A stretch of DNA of 37,367 nucleotides from an uncultured Eubacteriales bacterium (GCA_900553805.1 USEU01000014.1:1-37367); one strand, 5' to 3'; numbered from the stretch's first letter, positions 16,452 through 24,710 are shown. Translations and numbers: made by a program. The notes: generated by a model not told the origin, from the letters alone.

Positions 16452-16994
16452 ATGAAGGCAACAGGCATTGTACGCCGGGTGGACGATCTGGGGCGGATCG
16501 TGATCCCGAAGGAGATCCGAAGGACCCTGCGCATCCGCGAGGGTGACCCGTTGGAGATTTATACGGAGAAGGATGGCGGGGTGATATTTCGGAAGTATTC
16601 GCCGATGGGGGATCTGCAGGAGTTTGCGTCGCAGATGTGTGAGTCCATTGTGGCAGCCACGGGGCATATTGCGGCGGTGGCGGATCGGGACAGCATTATT
16701 GCGCTGCATGGCGCGCCCAAGCGGGATCTGATGGACAAGCCCAATTCCCCTGAGCTGGAGCGGATCATGGAGCAGCGGAAGAACTATTTATATCAGAGCG
16801 GCGAATCCCCCATCCGGGCGGCGGACGGAACGGACAAGTACCATCTGGGCGCGGCGGCCCCCATTCTGTCCCAGGGGGATCTGATGGGGTGCGTCATGCT
16901 GCTGCTGGGCGAAAACGACTCCCCACTCCAGGATTCCGACCGCACCCTGGCGCGGACGGCAGCCAGTTTTTTGGGCATGCAGCTGGAAAGCTGA
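16452..16994 (+). CDS. spoVT: Stage V sporulation transcription factor SpoVT
   Basis: A 180-residue AbrB/SpoVT-type regulator. AAAGGAG precedes the ATG at 16452. Residues 1-52 form the swapped-hairpin DNA-binding domain (MKATGIVRRVDDLGRIVIPK, then EIRRTLRIREGDPLEIY), nearly identical in pattern to Bacillus SpoVT. Residues about 55-180 form the GAF-like domain. Length equals the family norm (~178). In Bacillus it tunes sigma-G-dependent forespore genes, so the host probably forms endospores. A mobile repeat sits just upstream, where a forespore promoter would be expected; I could not identify one with confidence. Confidence 0.93.
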   Translation: MKATGIVRRVDDLGRIVIPKEIRRTLRIREGDPLEIYTEKDGGVIFRKYSPMGDLQEFASQMCESIVAATGHIAAVADRDSIIALHGAPKRDLMDKPNSPELERIMEQRKNYLYQSGESPIRAADGTDKYHLGAAAPILSQGDLMGCVMLLLGENDSPLQDSDRTLARTAASFLGMQLES

Positions 16995-17010
16995 CCCTTT
17001 ATATGCAGCA

Positions 17011-17047
17011 CAGCGGCGCAGACCCCGACGGAGGGTTTGCGCCGTTG
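17011..17047 (+). terminator. Hairpin terminator candidate after spoVT
   Basis: A 15-bp stem (17011-17025 with 17033-17047, two G-T pairs) has a 7-base loop and begins 16 bp past the spoVT stop. The U tract is poor. Confidence 0.55.
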
Positions 17048-17057
17048 AAGCTTCCTC

Positions 17058-17086
17058 TTGACATTGCATTTTCGCTTGGCTATAAT
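17058..17086 (+). promoter_or_regulatory. Perfect consensus sigma-A promoter of the MarR/exporter operon
   Basis: TTGACA (17058-17063), a 17-bp spacer and TATAAT (17081-17086) match the consensus at every position, so strong expression is expected unless repressed. Confidence 0.92.
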
Positions 17087-17089
17087 TGG

Positions 17090-17109
17090 TGTACATACAA
17101 CGATGTACA
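17090..17109. promoter_or_regulatory. Likely MarR operator at the transcription start
   Basis: TGTACAT and ATGTACA form perfect arms around a 6-bp centre, covering the predicted start site. GTACATACAAC is also repeated directly at 17091-17101 and 17105-17115, and a third GTACAT lies at 17131-17136 next to the start codon. Autorepression by the MarR protein is inferred. Confidence 0.75.
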
Positions 17110-17136
17110 TACAACTAACATGGTGGAGGTGTACAT

Positions 17137-17586
17137 ATGGACATCACCCAACGAAAAATCACGAAGATCGCCCGGGAAGCGGAGAAGCTGGTGCTGCTGA
17201 CCCTGCGGGACGAGGGGGTCGGAACGGCGGAGATCGATCTGATCCACGCCCTGCGCCATGAGCCGGGCTGCACCCAGGCCAAGCTTGCGGAAATTCTGCA
17301 CGCGGACAAGGCTGCCATCGCCCGCAGGACGAAGAATCTGGAGGCAAAGGGCTTCCTGGTGCGCAGGGATGACCCGAGCGACCGGCGCAGCCAGCTGCTC
17401 TTCCCCACCCCGCAGGCAGAAGCATTGAAATCCTCCAAAGCGGAGATCGAGGCGGGCTTTTATGAATACCTGACCTCCGCGCTCACTGCGGAGGAGGCGG
17501 CGACCTTTGGGGCGATGCTGGACAAGCTCTATGCCGCGTCGAAGGCCGAGAGCCGGGCAGGCTTTCCCCACTTCATTCATCGCTGA
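17137..17586 (+). CDS. MarR-family transcriptional regulator
   Basis: A 149-residue winged-helix regulator. The recognition region lies at about 46-90 (CTQAKLAEILHADKAAIARR) and the wing carries the family-typical DPSDRRSQLLF. TGGAGG precedes the start. It is 19 bp from the first of two ABC exporter genes and sits under a consensus promoter with GTACAT repeats, so it most likely represses its own operon until a toxic or signalling compound binds. Confidence 0.9.
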   Translation: MDITQRKITKIAREAEKLVLLTLRDEGVGTAEIDLIHALRHEPGCTQAKLAEILHADKAAIARRTKNLEAKGFLVRRDDPSDRRSQLLFPTPQAEALKSSKAEIEAGFYEYLTSALTAEEAATFGAMLDKLYAASKAESRAGFPHFIHR

Positions 17587-17605
17587 AAGGAAGTGACGGG
17601 GGAAT

Positions 17606-19348
17606 ATGGAAACAAAAAAGGCATTTACCCCTGACAGGATTGGCTCCTATTTCCGGGCCGAATGGCTGTCGCTGACCTTTGTCACCCTTTCGGGGCTGTT
17701 TTACAATGTGGGCCTGTTGGCCACCCCCTGGTTCGAGGGACGGCTGGCGCAGTGCCTTGCCGATATTCTGGGCGGCAATGAAACCGCCGGAAAAATGGCG
17801 GTGCTGGTGCTGGCCTATCTGGCGGTCACGCTGGCCGTGCAGGGGGCGCGGTTTATCAAGCGCTTTTACGTCCGGCGCTTTGCAAACAACATCAACCGCA
17901 GGATGAAGGGCATTCTCTATGCCAATCTGGTGCGTCAGAGCCGGGCCTCCCTGGAGCAGGAGGGGGCCGGAGAACTGATGACCAAGGCCATCTCCGATGT
18001 GGACGACTGCGTGGAGGGAATGCGCAAATTCACCACCGAGGTATTCGACACCGGCGTGGTGATGGTCAGCTACGCGGTCATGCTTCTGGTATACGACTGG
18101 CGCCTGGCCCTGCTGAGTCTGCTCTTTACGCCGATTTCCTACGTCTGCGCGGCGTGGATGAAAAAGCCCGTGCAGCAGGCGGGGGCGGCCTATAAAAAGG
18201 CGGCGGGAGCGCTGAGCGCCGCCACCTTGGACCGGGCCGGGAACGCCGTGACCTACCGCATTTACGGCTGTGAGGAAGCGACCGAGGCCCGCTATGAGCA
18301 GACGCTGGGAGACTATGAGCGGACCGCCGTGCGCTCCAACGTGTGGCAGTCCGCGCTGCCGCCGCTGTATCTGGCGGCGTCGGAGGCGGGGGTGCTGTTC
18401 ATCCTGTGGTTCGGTGCGAAAAATGTGCTGGGCACCGGGTGGCGCGCATGGGATATTGCGGCCTTCACCACCTTTCTCTCCTGCTTTACCAAGCTGACGG
18501 TGAAATCCTCCAAGGTGGCAAAGCTCTTCAACTCCGTGCAGAAGGCCGAGGTCTCCTGGAAGCGGATCCGGCCGCTGATGAAATCACCGGAGCCGCTGGA
18601 GCCCCTTCATGTTCCCGCGCCGGCGGACGTGACTCTTGAAAAGCTCTCCTTTGCCTATACCCAGGAGCCGATCTTCTCCAACCTTTCATTGACGGCCCAT
18701 CCCGGCGACATCATCGGCGTGACCGGGCCGGTGGCCTGCGGCAAATCCACCTTTGGCCGGGTGTTCCTCTGCGAAGCGCCCTATGGCGGCTCCGCCCGAT
18801 TCGGCGGAACGGAGTTTTCCCACCTTACGCCCCGGCAAATCGCCGCCACGGTGGGGTATCTGGGACATGACCCGGAGCTGAGCAGTGACACGGTGCAAAG
18901 CAATGTTCTATGCGGCAGCAATGAGGACGCTCTGGTCGATCTCTCCGCCACCGCGCTGAAGGACGAGGTGCTCAGCATGGAGGATGGCCTGGATACCATC
19001 ATCGGCAGCAGCGGCGTCCGCCTGTCCGGCGGGCAGGCACAGCGGCTGGCGCTGGCCCGGACGCTGGCGCACCCCCGCCCGGTGCTGGTGCTGGACGATC
19101 CGTTTTCCGCCCTGGATCGCAAAACCGGGGATACGGTGTTTGCAAACCTGCGGGAATACGCAAAGGACAAGGTCGTTTTCCTGATCTCTCACCGGCTGTA
19201 CCACTTCCCGCAGATGCGGCAGATCATCTTTATGGAGGACGGAAGGGTCGAGGTCGGGACGCATGATAAGCTGATGGCGTCCATACCGGCGTATCGCCAT
19301 CTTTATGAAAGCCAGACAGGAGGGGATTGCCATGAAGCGCAGGAATAA
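17606..19348 (+). CDS. ABC exporter half-transporter with degenerate catalytic site
   Basis: A 580-residue type IV exporter subunit: six-helix membrane domain (about 20-320) followed by an ATPase domain. Walker A is GPVACGKST (about 371-380), the signature LSGGQ is intact (about 471) and the H-loop is ISHR (about 527). Walker B ends LDDP, so the catalytic glutamate is replaced by aspartate. This is the pattern of the degenerate-site subunit in heterodimeric exporters such as TM287/288, LmrCD and BmrCD. It overlaps the partner gene by 17 bases. The likely role is drug, lipid or peptide export; the substrate is unknown. Confidence 0.92.
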   Translation: METKKAFTPDRIGSYFRAEWLSLTFVTLSGLFYNVGLLATPWFEGRLAQCLADILGGNETAGKMAVLVLAYLAVTLAVQGARFIKRFYVRRFANNINRRMKGILYANLVRQSRASLEQEGAGELMTKAISDVDDCVEGMRKFTTEVFDTGVVMVSYAVMLLVYDWRLALLSLLFTPISYVCAAWMKKPVQQAGAAYKKAAGALSAATLDRAGNAVTYRIYGCEEATEARYEQTLGDYERTAVRSNVWQSALPPLYLAASEAGVLFILWFGAKNVLGTGWRAWDIAAFTTFLSCFTKLTVKSSKVAKLFNSVQKAEVSWKRIRPLMKSPEPLEPLHVPAPADVTLEKLSFAYTQEPIFSNLSLTAHPGDIIGVTGPVACGKSTFGRVFLCEAPYGGSARFGGTEFSHLTPRQIAATVGYLGHDPELSSDTVQSNVLCGSNEDALVDLSATALKDEVLSMEDGLDTIIGSSGVRLSGGQAQRLALARTLAHPRPVLVLDDPFSALDRKTGDTVFANLREYAKDKVVFLISHRLYHFPQMRQIIFMEDGRVEVGTHDKLMASIPAYRHLYESQTGGDCHEAQE

Positions 19349-20975
19349 TACCGGGGTATTCGCCGCCCTGCGAACGGCCGCGCTGACCCATCGCTTGCTC
19401 ACCATCGGGACGCTCCTGTGTGTCGCAGCGTCGGTGGTTGCGTCCCTGGTCCCGCCGCTGCTGCTGGCCCGCGTTATCGACCGGCTGACCGGGGGACTTC
19501 CGCTGGCATTTGCCGCAGTGCTCCTCTATTTTGGCAGCCTTGCCCTGGAGGGGGCGCTGTCCTCCGCCCAGGAGACGCTGCTGGTGCTTTTCGGGCAAAA
19601 GATGACCCACGCGCTGCGCTCGGAAATGTCCCAGAAGCTTACGCACCTGCCTGCCGGGACGCTGGTGAGCCAGGCCCCCGGCGAGGTGGCCGCCCGGTTT
19701 TCCGGGGATGTGGATACCGTGGAGGCACTGTTCACCGCCGGCATCATCAGCATGGTGGCGGACGCCTGCCGGATTATTTCGATCCTGGTGGTGATCGCGG
19801 TAAAGAACATGGGCCTGGCGCTGATCCTGCTGGTGGTGCTGCCATTCCTTGCCCTCTTCACCCGCCACGTGCAGGAACGGATGCTGGCCGCTCAGCTGGA
19901 AAACCGCCGGGCCGTGGCCGCCGTGTCCGGGCAGGTGCCGGAGACGCTGCACAACATCCGCACCATTCACGCTCTTGGGCTGGAGGGCTACATGGAGCAG
20001 CGCTATGACCGGCGCATCGGCGAAAGCTACGCCGCCATGGAAAAGACGAACTTCTACAACGCCGTCTACTCCCCCGTGGTGCTGCTGCTGAACGCCGCCG
20101 TGGTGGGCATCGTCATGCTGCTCTCCGCCTCCGGCCGGGCGAAGGTACTGACCCTGTTCGGTATGTCGGTGGGCACCTCGGTGGCCGTGATCAATTACAT
20201 CTCCCGGATTTTCGCCCCCATTGAGAGCCTGGGCACGGAGATCCAGACCATCCAGTCGGCCATGGCGGGCGTCAAGCGGATCGATGCCTTCCTGAGCCAA
20301 ACGGAGCGCGCTATCCCGCCGGAGCGGGAGAAAGCCGCCCGTGGGGACGTGGTCCTTTCCCATGTGACCTTCGGCTACGAAGAAAAGCCTGTGATCCAGG
20401 ACTTTTCCATGACGGTGAAGGAGGGGGAGCAGGTCACGCTGGTGGGCCGGACCGGTGCGGGAAAGAGCACCCTCTTCCGCCTGCTGCTGGGGCTTTACCC
20501 GCCGGAGGCCGGAACCATCACCATCGGCGGCGTGGAGGTTTCCAAAATCACCGACCGGGAGCGGCGGGCCTGCATCAGCTGTGTGGAGCAGCATTTCTCC
20601 CGGGTGCCGGGAACAGTCCTGGAACAGATCACCCTGGGTGACCCCCGGATCACGGAGGAAATGGCGCGAAACGCGGCCAGGCTGGCCGGGATCGACGAGG
20701 CCATCGCCTCCCTGCCCGACGGCTACGCCACCGAATGCACCGACGGGATGTTCTCCCAGGGCGAGTGGCAGCTTCTGTCCATTGCCAGGGCTGCGGCAGC
20801 CGACCCGGCGGTGCTTCTGCTGGACGAGATCACCGCCAACCTGGACGCTGAAACCGAGGCCCGGGTACTGGAAGCGCTGCACCGCGCCTCCGAAGGGCGC
20901 ACCGTGCTCTCCATCTCCCACCGGGTCTACCAAAGCCTGGGCGGCAGGACGATAGAGATCAAGGCAATTACATAA
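19332..20975 (+). CDS. ABC exporter half-transporter, partner with intact Walker B
   Basis: A 547-residue exporter subunit. ATG at 19332 has AGGAGG upstream inside the preceding gene. The membrane domain (about 25-300) is followed by an ATPase domain with Walker A GRTGAGKST (about 371) and canonical Walker B LLLDEI (about 492). The signature motif is degenerate (FSQGE instead of LSGGQ, about 474). This complements the partner exactly: the weak site would combine the first subunit's Asp Walker B with this altered signature, while the other site is fully canonical. The two therefore form an asymmetric heterodimer. Confidence 0.92.
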   Translation: MKRRNNTGVFAALRTAALTHRLLTIGTLLCVAASVVASLVPPLLLARVIDRLTGGLPLAFAAVLLYFGSLALEGALSSAQETLLVLFGQKMTHALRSEMSQKLTHLPAGTLVSQAPGEVAARFSGDVDTVEALFTAGIISMVADACRIISILVVIAVKNMGLALILLVVLPFLALFTRHVQERMLAAQLENRRAVAAVSGQVPETLHNIRTIHALGLEGYMEQRYDRRIGESYAAMEKTNFYNAVYSPVVLLLNAAVVGIVMLLSASGRAKVLTLFGMSVGTSVAVINYISRIFAPIESLGTEIQTIQSAMAGVKRIDAFLSQTERAIPPEREKAARGDVVLSHVTFGYEEKPVIQDFSMTVKEGEQVTLVGRTGAGKSTLFRLLLGLYPPEAGTITIGGVEVSKITDRERRACISCVEQHFSRVPGTVLEQITLGDPRITEEMARNAARLAGIDEAIASLPDGYATECTDGMFSQGEWQLLSIARAAAADPAVLLLDEITANLDAETEARVLEALHRASEGRTVLSISHRVYQSLGGRTIEIKAIT

Positions 20976-20982
20976 ACAAGCA

Positions 20983-21017
20983 ATTCCCCCGATGCTTTCA
21001 GGCTGCATCGGGGGAAT
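20983..21017. terminator. Terminator of the MarR/exporter operon
   Basis: A perfect 13-bp stem (ATTCCCCCGATGC with 21005-21017) and a 9-base loop begin 7 bp past the stop codon. The U tract is modest (ATTGTTAT). It may also end the minus-strand MFS remnant. Confidence 0.75.
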
Positions 21018-21028
21018 ATTGTTATCGC

Positions 21029-21376
21029 TCAAAAAGTTCCCTTGGCGTAGAGCTTGGGGAAGCTGCGCCGATCCAGGGGGTAGACCAGGGCGTACAGTAC
21101 GATGCCCACCAGGCCGATTCCCATAAAAATCAGCCACAGCAGGTGATACTGTCCCTCCGCCGCCATGAGCACAAAGCTGATCAGGTATTGGTTAAGGGTT
21201 TGAAAAACAGAATACAGCACATTGCCGATGCCCCCGATGCGGCCCCGGTGAGAAGCCGGAACCCGGCGGGAGGCATAGGGGTTCGTGCCCAGCACAGCCA
21301 CGACCTCCCCCAGCGTGTACACAAAGATACCGGCATACAGCACCCACATTGCCCCGCCCCGCAGGAACAGCGCCAT
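21029..21376 (-). pseudogene. MFS transporter remnant (C-terminal part only)
   Basis: The frame holds about 115 residues with three to four hydrophobic segments and the loop ASHRGRIGGIGN, resembling the last third of a ~400-residue major facilitator drug-efflux protein. The frame stays open upstream for only a short way (FFLGS before the first Met) before it runs into the strong terminator of the preceding gene, and no N-terminal helices exist. No ribosome-binding site was seen. It is probably a deletion remnant, though a small membrane protein cannot be excluded. Confidence 0.65.
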
Positions 21377-21386
21377 GCTGCCCAGG

Positions 21387-21420
21387 AAAAAGGAGACCCG
21401 GCGTAAAATGCCGGGTCTCC
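21387..21420 (-). terminator. Rho-independent terminator of the XRE regulator gene
   Basis: On the minus strand a perfect 11-bp stem (GGAGACCCGGC type arms, 21420-21410 with 21402-21392) with a 7-base loop is followed by five U residues. It begins 13 bp past the stop of the gene at 21433. Confidence 0.85.
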
Positions 21421-21432
21421 CATGGTGCCCCC

Positions 21433-22062
21433 TTATTCCCTGCCGGTGCAGTAGATGCTCTCACCGGCTCTGGCCATGCCGTGGATGTTGCCGCAGCGGA
21501 GGTTGTCTCCGGCCTGGGCGTTGCCGCCCACGTCGCCGCAGGTGATGCTGTCCCCTGCCCTGATGCTGCCGCGGACGGTGCTGCAGGTCACGCCGTCACC
21601 GGCCTGCACATCGCCGCCCACATCGCCGCAGATCACACCGTCACCGGCCATGATGCTCCCGTGGACGGTGGTGTTTGTGCATTGGACGGAGAATTCCGAC
21701 TGGATGGTATCCACCGTGCCGCTGAAGTCCAGCCGAACGCTGCCCCGCTCCGCTCCGCCCCGGGGGATGTCCTGGTGCTTGATCAGCCTGTGGCCCAGGA
21801 AGCACACGGCGCGAAGGTCGTTGTCGTCCGGCCAGGGCAGCTCCGCGGGCGCGCTCTGGGGTCTGCCGAACAGCTCATCCAGGGTGATCCCCAGCAGGTC
21901 CGCCAGGGCGGGCAGCTGCATAATGTCCGGGCAGCACTGATCGCTCTCCCACTTGGATACCGCCTGATTGGTAATGCCCAGCTTCTGTGCCATGGCCTCC
22001 TGGGTCATCCCCCGCTCCCGCCGGAGCTGGGCGATCCGCTGGCCGAAATAAATCTGTTCCAT
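21433..22062 (-). CDS. XRE-family regulator with C-terminal 15-residue cysteine-ladder repeat
   Basis: A 209-residue protein. ATG at 22062 is chosen because AAGGCGG lies 8 bases upstream. Residues 7-63 form an XRE helix-turn-helix (MTQEAMAQKLGITNQAVSKW). Residues about 64-125 are a linker. Residues 128-205 are a repeat of 15 residues, approximately xVxGxIxAGDxVxCGD, with cysteines at 128, 145, 160, 175, 190 and 205, exactly 15 apart from 145 on. The Gly/Asp-rich turns suggest a small beta-solenoid with stacked cysteines. Metal, redox or oligomerisation roles are possible. A TCCAACC/GGTTGGA palindrome lies upstream at 22164-22180. No function is known to me. Confidence 0.85.
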   Translation of the reverse strand: MEQIYFGQRIAQLRRERGMTQEAMAQKLGITNQAVSKWESDQCCPDIMQLPALADLLGITLDELFGRPQSAPAELPWPDDNDLRAVCFLGHRLIKHQDIPRGGAERGSVRLDFSGTVDTIQSEFSVQCTNTTVHGSIMAGDGVICGDVGGDVQAGDGVTCSTVRGSIRAGDSITCGDVGGNAQAGDNLRCGNIHGMARAGESIYCTGRE

Positions 22063-22163
22063 ATCAAATACCGCCTTTTTATTCATTTCGTTTTTCTCGA
22101 GCGCTCTGCGACCAGCATAGTGGAAATGGGTCAAAAAAGCAAGTGTTTCGTAGTTGGAGGGTA

Positions 22164-22180
22164 TCCAACCTGCGGTTGGA
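22164..22180. promoter_or_regulatory. Palindrome upstream of the XRE gene, possible operator
   Basis: TCCAACC and GGTTGGA form perfect 7-bp arms with a 3-bp centre, about 100 bp upstream of the XRE start codon; TTGGA recurs at 22154-22158. Bases 22181-22299 hold nothing else I can assign. Confidence 0.5.
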
Positions 22181-22299
22181 CGCAGTTTCAAACAGTGTTT
22201 TTACCTCAAATTTCTGGTAAATGCTGCCATATGGTTCCCATACGGTCCTTTATTATTTATGGATATTTCATAAAGATTGATAAAACGCGAAAATAACGC

Positions 22300-22328
22300 T
22301 TTACTTCTTTAGCGAACTAAAGTATAAT
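22300..22328 (+). promoter_or_regulatory. Promoter of the amino-acid ABC operon with palindrome in its spacer
   Basis: TTTACT (22300-22305), 17 bp and a perfect TATAAT (22323-22328). CTTTAG and CTAAAG (22307-22312 and 22317-22322) form a palindrome in the spacer, a position where a repressor would block polymerase. Confidence 0.7.
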
Positions 22329-22384
22329 ACAGCCATCAAATGAAATACGCCCTCTGCGGAGGGCAAAAAAAGGAGAAATGAATT

Positions 22385-23170
22385 ATGAAAAAGCTTACCG
22401 CACTGCTGACCGCTCTGGTAATGATGATGGCCCTGGCGCTGCCCGCTTTTGCCGCCGATCCTGCCGACTCCGAGTACGTCAAGGAAAAGGGCACCCTGGT
22501 GGTCGGCATCACGGATTTTGAGCCGATGGACTTCAAGGACGAGGACGGTAACTGGATCGGCTTCGATGCCGACATGGCCGCCGCCTTTGCCGAGTACCTG
22601 GGCGTGGAAGTGGAATTTGTGGAAATCGAGTGGGACAACAAGGTGCTGGAGCTGAACTCCAAGAGCATCGACTGCGTGTGGAACGGCATGACCCTCACCG
22701 ATGAGGTCACCTCCTCCATGGCCTGCTCCAACGCCTACTGCAACAACGCGCAGGTGGTCATCATCCCCGCCGAGCTGGCCGACCAGTACCAGACCGCTGA
22801 GGACTGCGCCGACCTGGTGTTTGCCGTGGAGGCGGGCAGCGCCGGCGAGGCGGAGATCACTGCCCTGGGCTATGAGTGCACTCCGGTGCAGTCCCAGGCC
22901 AGCGCCCTGATGGAGGTTGCCGCCGGGACCTGCGACGCCGCCGTGATCGACTCCCTGATGGCCGCCGCCATGGTGGGCGAGGGCACCAGCTACGAGGACC
23001 TGACCTATACCGTCCAGCTCAACAGCGAGGAATACGGCGTGGGCTTCCGCAGCGATTCCGACCTGGCCGAGGCGCTGAATGAATTCTTCCTGGCCGCCTA
23101 CGCCGACGGCACCATGCAGGAGATCGCCGAGACCTACGGCGTCCAGGCCGCGCTGATCGAGCAGAAGTAA
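22385..23170 (+). CDS. Polar amino-acid ABC transporter substrate-binding protein
   Basis: A 261-residue SBP family 3 protein. Typical segments are GTLVVGITDFEPMDF, WIGFDADMAAAFA and VWNGMTLT. The signal peptide ends LPAFAAD, a type I cleavage site with no lipobox cysteine, which is unusual for a Gram-positive binding protein because nothing would anchor it to the membrane. AAAGGAG precedes the start. It is first in an operon with permease and ATPase. The ligand is probably a polar amino acid or cystine-like compound; this cannot be narrowed. Confidence 0.9.
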   Translation: MKKLTALLTALVMMMALALPAFAADPADSEYVKEKGTLVVGITDFEPMDFKDEDGNWIGFDADMAAAFAEYLGVEVEFVEIEWDNKVLELNSKSIDCVWNGMTLTDEVTSSMACSNAYCNNAQVVIIPAELADQYQTAEDCADLVFAVEAGSAGEAEITALGYECTPVQSQASALMEVAAGTCDAAVIDSLMAAAMVGEGTSYEDLTYTVQLNSEEYGVGFRSDSDLAEALNEFFLAAYADGTMQEIAETYGVQAALIEQK

Positions 23171-23204
23171 AAAGGCCGTAACAAACAGAAAATACCGCAG
23201 GAAC

Positions 23205-23229
23205 GACCGCCCAGCTTTCCCGGGCGGCC
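23205..23229 (+). other. Intercistronic hairpin after the binding-protein gene
   Basis: An 8-bp stem (GACCGCCC with 23222-23229, one G-T pair) and a 9-base loop lie between the binding-protein and permease genes without a U tract. Such hairpins often raise binding-protein expression relative to the membrane components. Confidence 0.5.
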
Positions 23230-23256
23230 CGTTTCTGCGTAAAAGGCGGGTATACT

Positions 23257-23946
23257 ATGGAAACATTTCTCCGGCAATTTCCCATTGTTTTTCAGTCCCT
23301 GAATATCGGCTTTCTGCAAACCCTGCGGCTGTTCGCGGTGACGCTGCTGGGGGCGGTGCCCCTGGGGCTGGTCATCATGTTCGGCTCCATGTCGAAGTTC
23401 AAGCCCCTGAGCATCCTGACCAATCTCTTCGTCTGGGTCATTCGGGGCACGCCGCTGATGATCCAGCTGCTGATCATCTATTATTTCCCCGGCCTGGTGC
23501 TGAAGGTCACCTTCTGGCCCAAGGGTGAGAGCGGGCGGTTTGCCGCCTCTGCCTTTGCCTTCATCGTCAACTACGCCTGCTATTTCTCCGAGATCTACCG
23601 GGGCGGCCTTCAGAGCATCCCCGTGGGCCAGTGGGAGGCCGGTCAGGTGCTGGGCATGACCAAGGGGCAGATCTTCTTCAAGGTGATCCTGCTGCAGGTC
23701 ATCAAGCGCATCCTGCCCCCCATGGGCAATGAGGTCATCACCCTGGTCAAGGACACGGCGCTGGCCCGCATCATCGCCCTGCAGGAGATCATCTGGGCGG
23801 GCACCGCTTTCCTGAAAGGCTCCCAGGGCATCTCCGGGCAGGTATGGCCCCTGTTCTTCACCGCGATCTACTATCTGATCTTCAGCGGCGTGCTCACGGT
23901 GGGGCTGAGCCGGCTGGAAAAGAAAATGGACTATTTCAGGGGGTAA
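23257..23946 (+). CDS. Amino-acid ABC transporter permease
   Basis: A 229-residue HisM/GlnP-type permease with about five hydrophobic segments. The family-typical sequences IRGTPLMIQL (around 68-77) and YFSEIYRGGLQSIPVGQWEA (the ATPase-contact EAA loop) are present. It starts 86 bp after the binding-protein gene and ends 5 bp before the ATPase gene. Confidence 0.93.
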   Translation: METFLRQFPIVFQSLNIGFLQTLRLFAVTLLGAVPLGLVIMFGSMSKFKPLSILTNLFVWVIRGTPLMIQLLIIYYFPGLVLKVTFWPKGESGRFAASAFAFIVNYACYFSEIYRGGLQSIPVGQWEAGQVLGMTKGQIFFKVILLQVIKRILPPMGNEVITLVKDTALARIIALQEIIWAGTAFLKGSQGISGQVWPLFFTAIYYLIFSGVLTVGLSRLEKKMDYFRG

Positions 23947-23951
23947 GGCAT

Positions 23952-24710
23952 ATGGCGATTCTGGAAGTGAAGCACATTCAAAAGAGCTTCGGCGGCACCG
24001 ACGTGCTGAAGGACATCTCCTTTTCCCTGGAAAAGGGGCAGGTGCTGTCCATCATCGGCTCCTCCGGCAGCGGCAAGACCACTCTGCTGCGATGCCTGAA
24101 CTTTTTGGAGACGGCGGAGAGCGGCACCATCTGCGTCAACGGGAAGGAACTATTCAACGGTGAGGCCCACCGGCATGTCAGCGACGAGGAAATTCGGAAA
24201 AACCGGCTGCACTTCGGGCTGGTGTTCCAATCCTTCAACCTGTTCCCCCAATACACGGTGCTGGAAAATGTGATGCTGGCTCCCAAGCTGCTGAAAAAGG
24301 CACCCCCGGCGGCGCTGGAGCAGAATGCCTGCAGGCTCATCGACCAGGTGGGGCTGACGGCCCGGATCGGCAATTATCCCTGTCAGCTCTCCGGCGGGCA
24401 GCAGCAGCGGGTGGCTATTGCCCGTGCCCTGGCGCTGGAGCCGGACATCCTGTGCTTCGACGAGCCCACCTCCGCTCTGGACCCGGAGCTGACCGGGGAG
24501 GTGCTGCGCGTCATTCGGGGCTTGAAAAATGCGGACAGAACCATTATTATAGTAACACACGAGATGGAGTTTGCCAGGTCCATCTCCGACCGGGTAATCT
24601 TCATGGCGGACGGCATCATCGAGGAGGACGGCTCCCCCGAGCAGGTGTTCGGCTCTCCTCAGTCCGCCAAGACCCGTCAGTTTTTAAGCAGCTCCCTGGA
24701 AAAAATCTGA
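23952..24710 (+). CDS. Amino-acid ABC transporter ATP-binding protein (GlnQ type)
   Basis: A 252-residue ATPase starting MAILEVKHIQKSFGG. Walker A GSSGSGKTT, Q-loop FQSFNLFPQ, signature LSGGQQQR, Walker B LCFDEPTSALD and H-loop VTHE are all intact. It energises the importer formed with the two upstream genes and is followed after 15 bp by the YerC-like gene. Confidence 0.94.
   Translation: MAILEVKHIQKSFGGTDVLKDISFSLEKGQVLSIIGSSGSGKTTLLRCLNFLETAESGTICVNGKELFNGEAHRHVSDEEIRKNRLHFGLVFQSFNLFPQYTVLENVMLAPKLLKKAPPAALEQNACRLIDQVGLTARIGNYPCQLSGGQQQRVAIARALALEPDILCFDEPTSALDPELTGEVLRVIRGLKNADRTIIIVTHEMEFARSISDRVIFMADGIIEEDGSPEQVFGSPQSAKTRQFLSSSLEKI

Noticed and set aside
16253..16534. Small reading frame within repeat copy 3, as possible transposase
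   Set aside because: Too short, extends into unrelated flanking sequence and shows no transposase motif; the element is non-autonomous.
19230..21137. 635-codon minus-strand frame across the second exporter subunit
   Set aside because: It runs antisense through two overlapping ABC genes with intact motifs; His/Gly/Gln-rich composition is typical of antisense shadows of GC-rich genes.
21433..21700. Repeated DNA in the 3' part of the XRE gene as a CRISPR or tandem DNA repeat
   Set aside because: The 45-bp periodicity is coding: it is the 15-residue protein repeat, and units differ too much in DNA for CRISPR or slippage repeats.
21349..22296. 315-codon plus-strand frame opposite the XRE regulator
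   Set aside because: Its apparent internal repetition is only the antisense image of the 15-residue repeats; no RBS or promoter.
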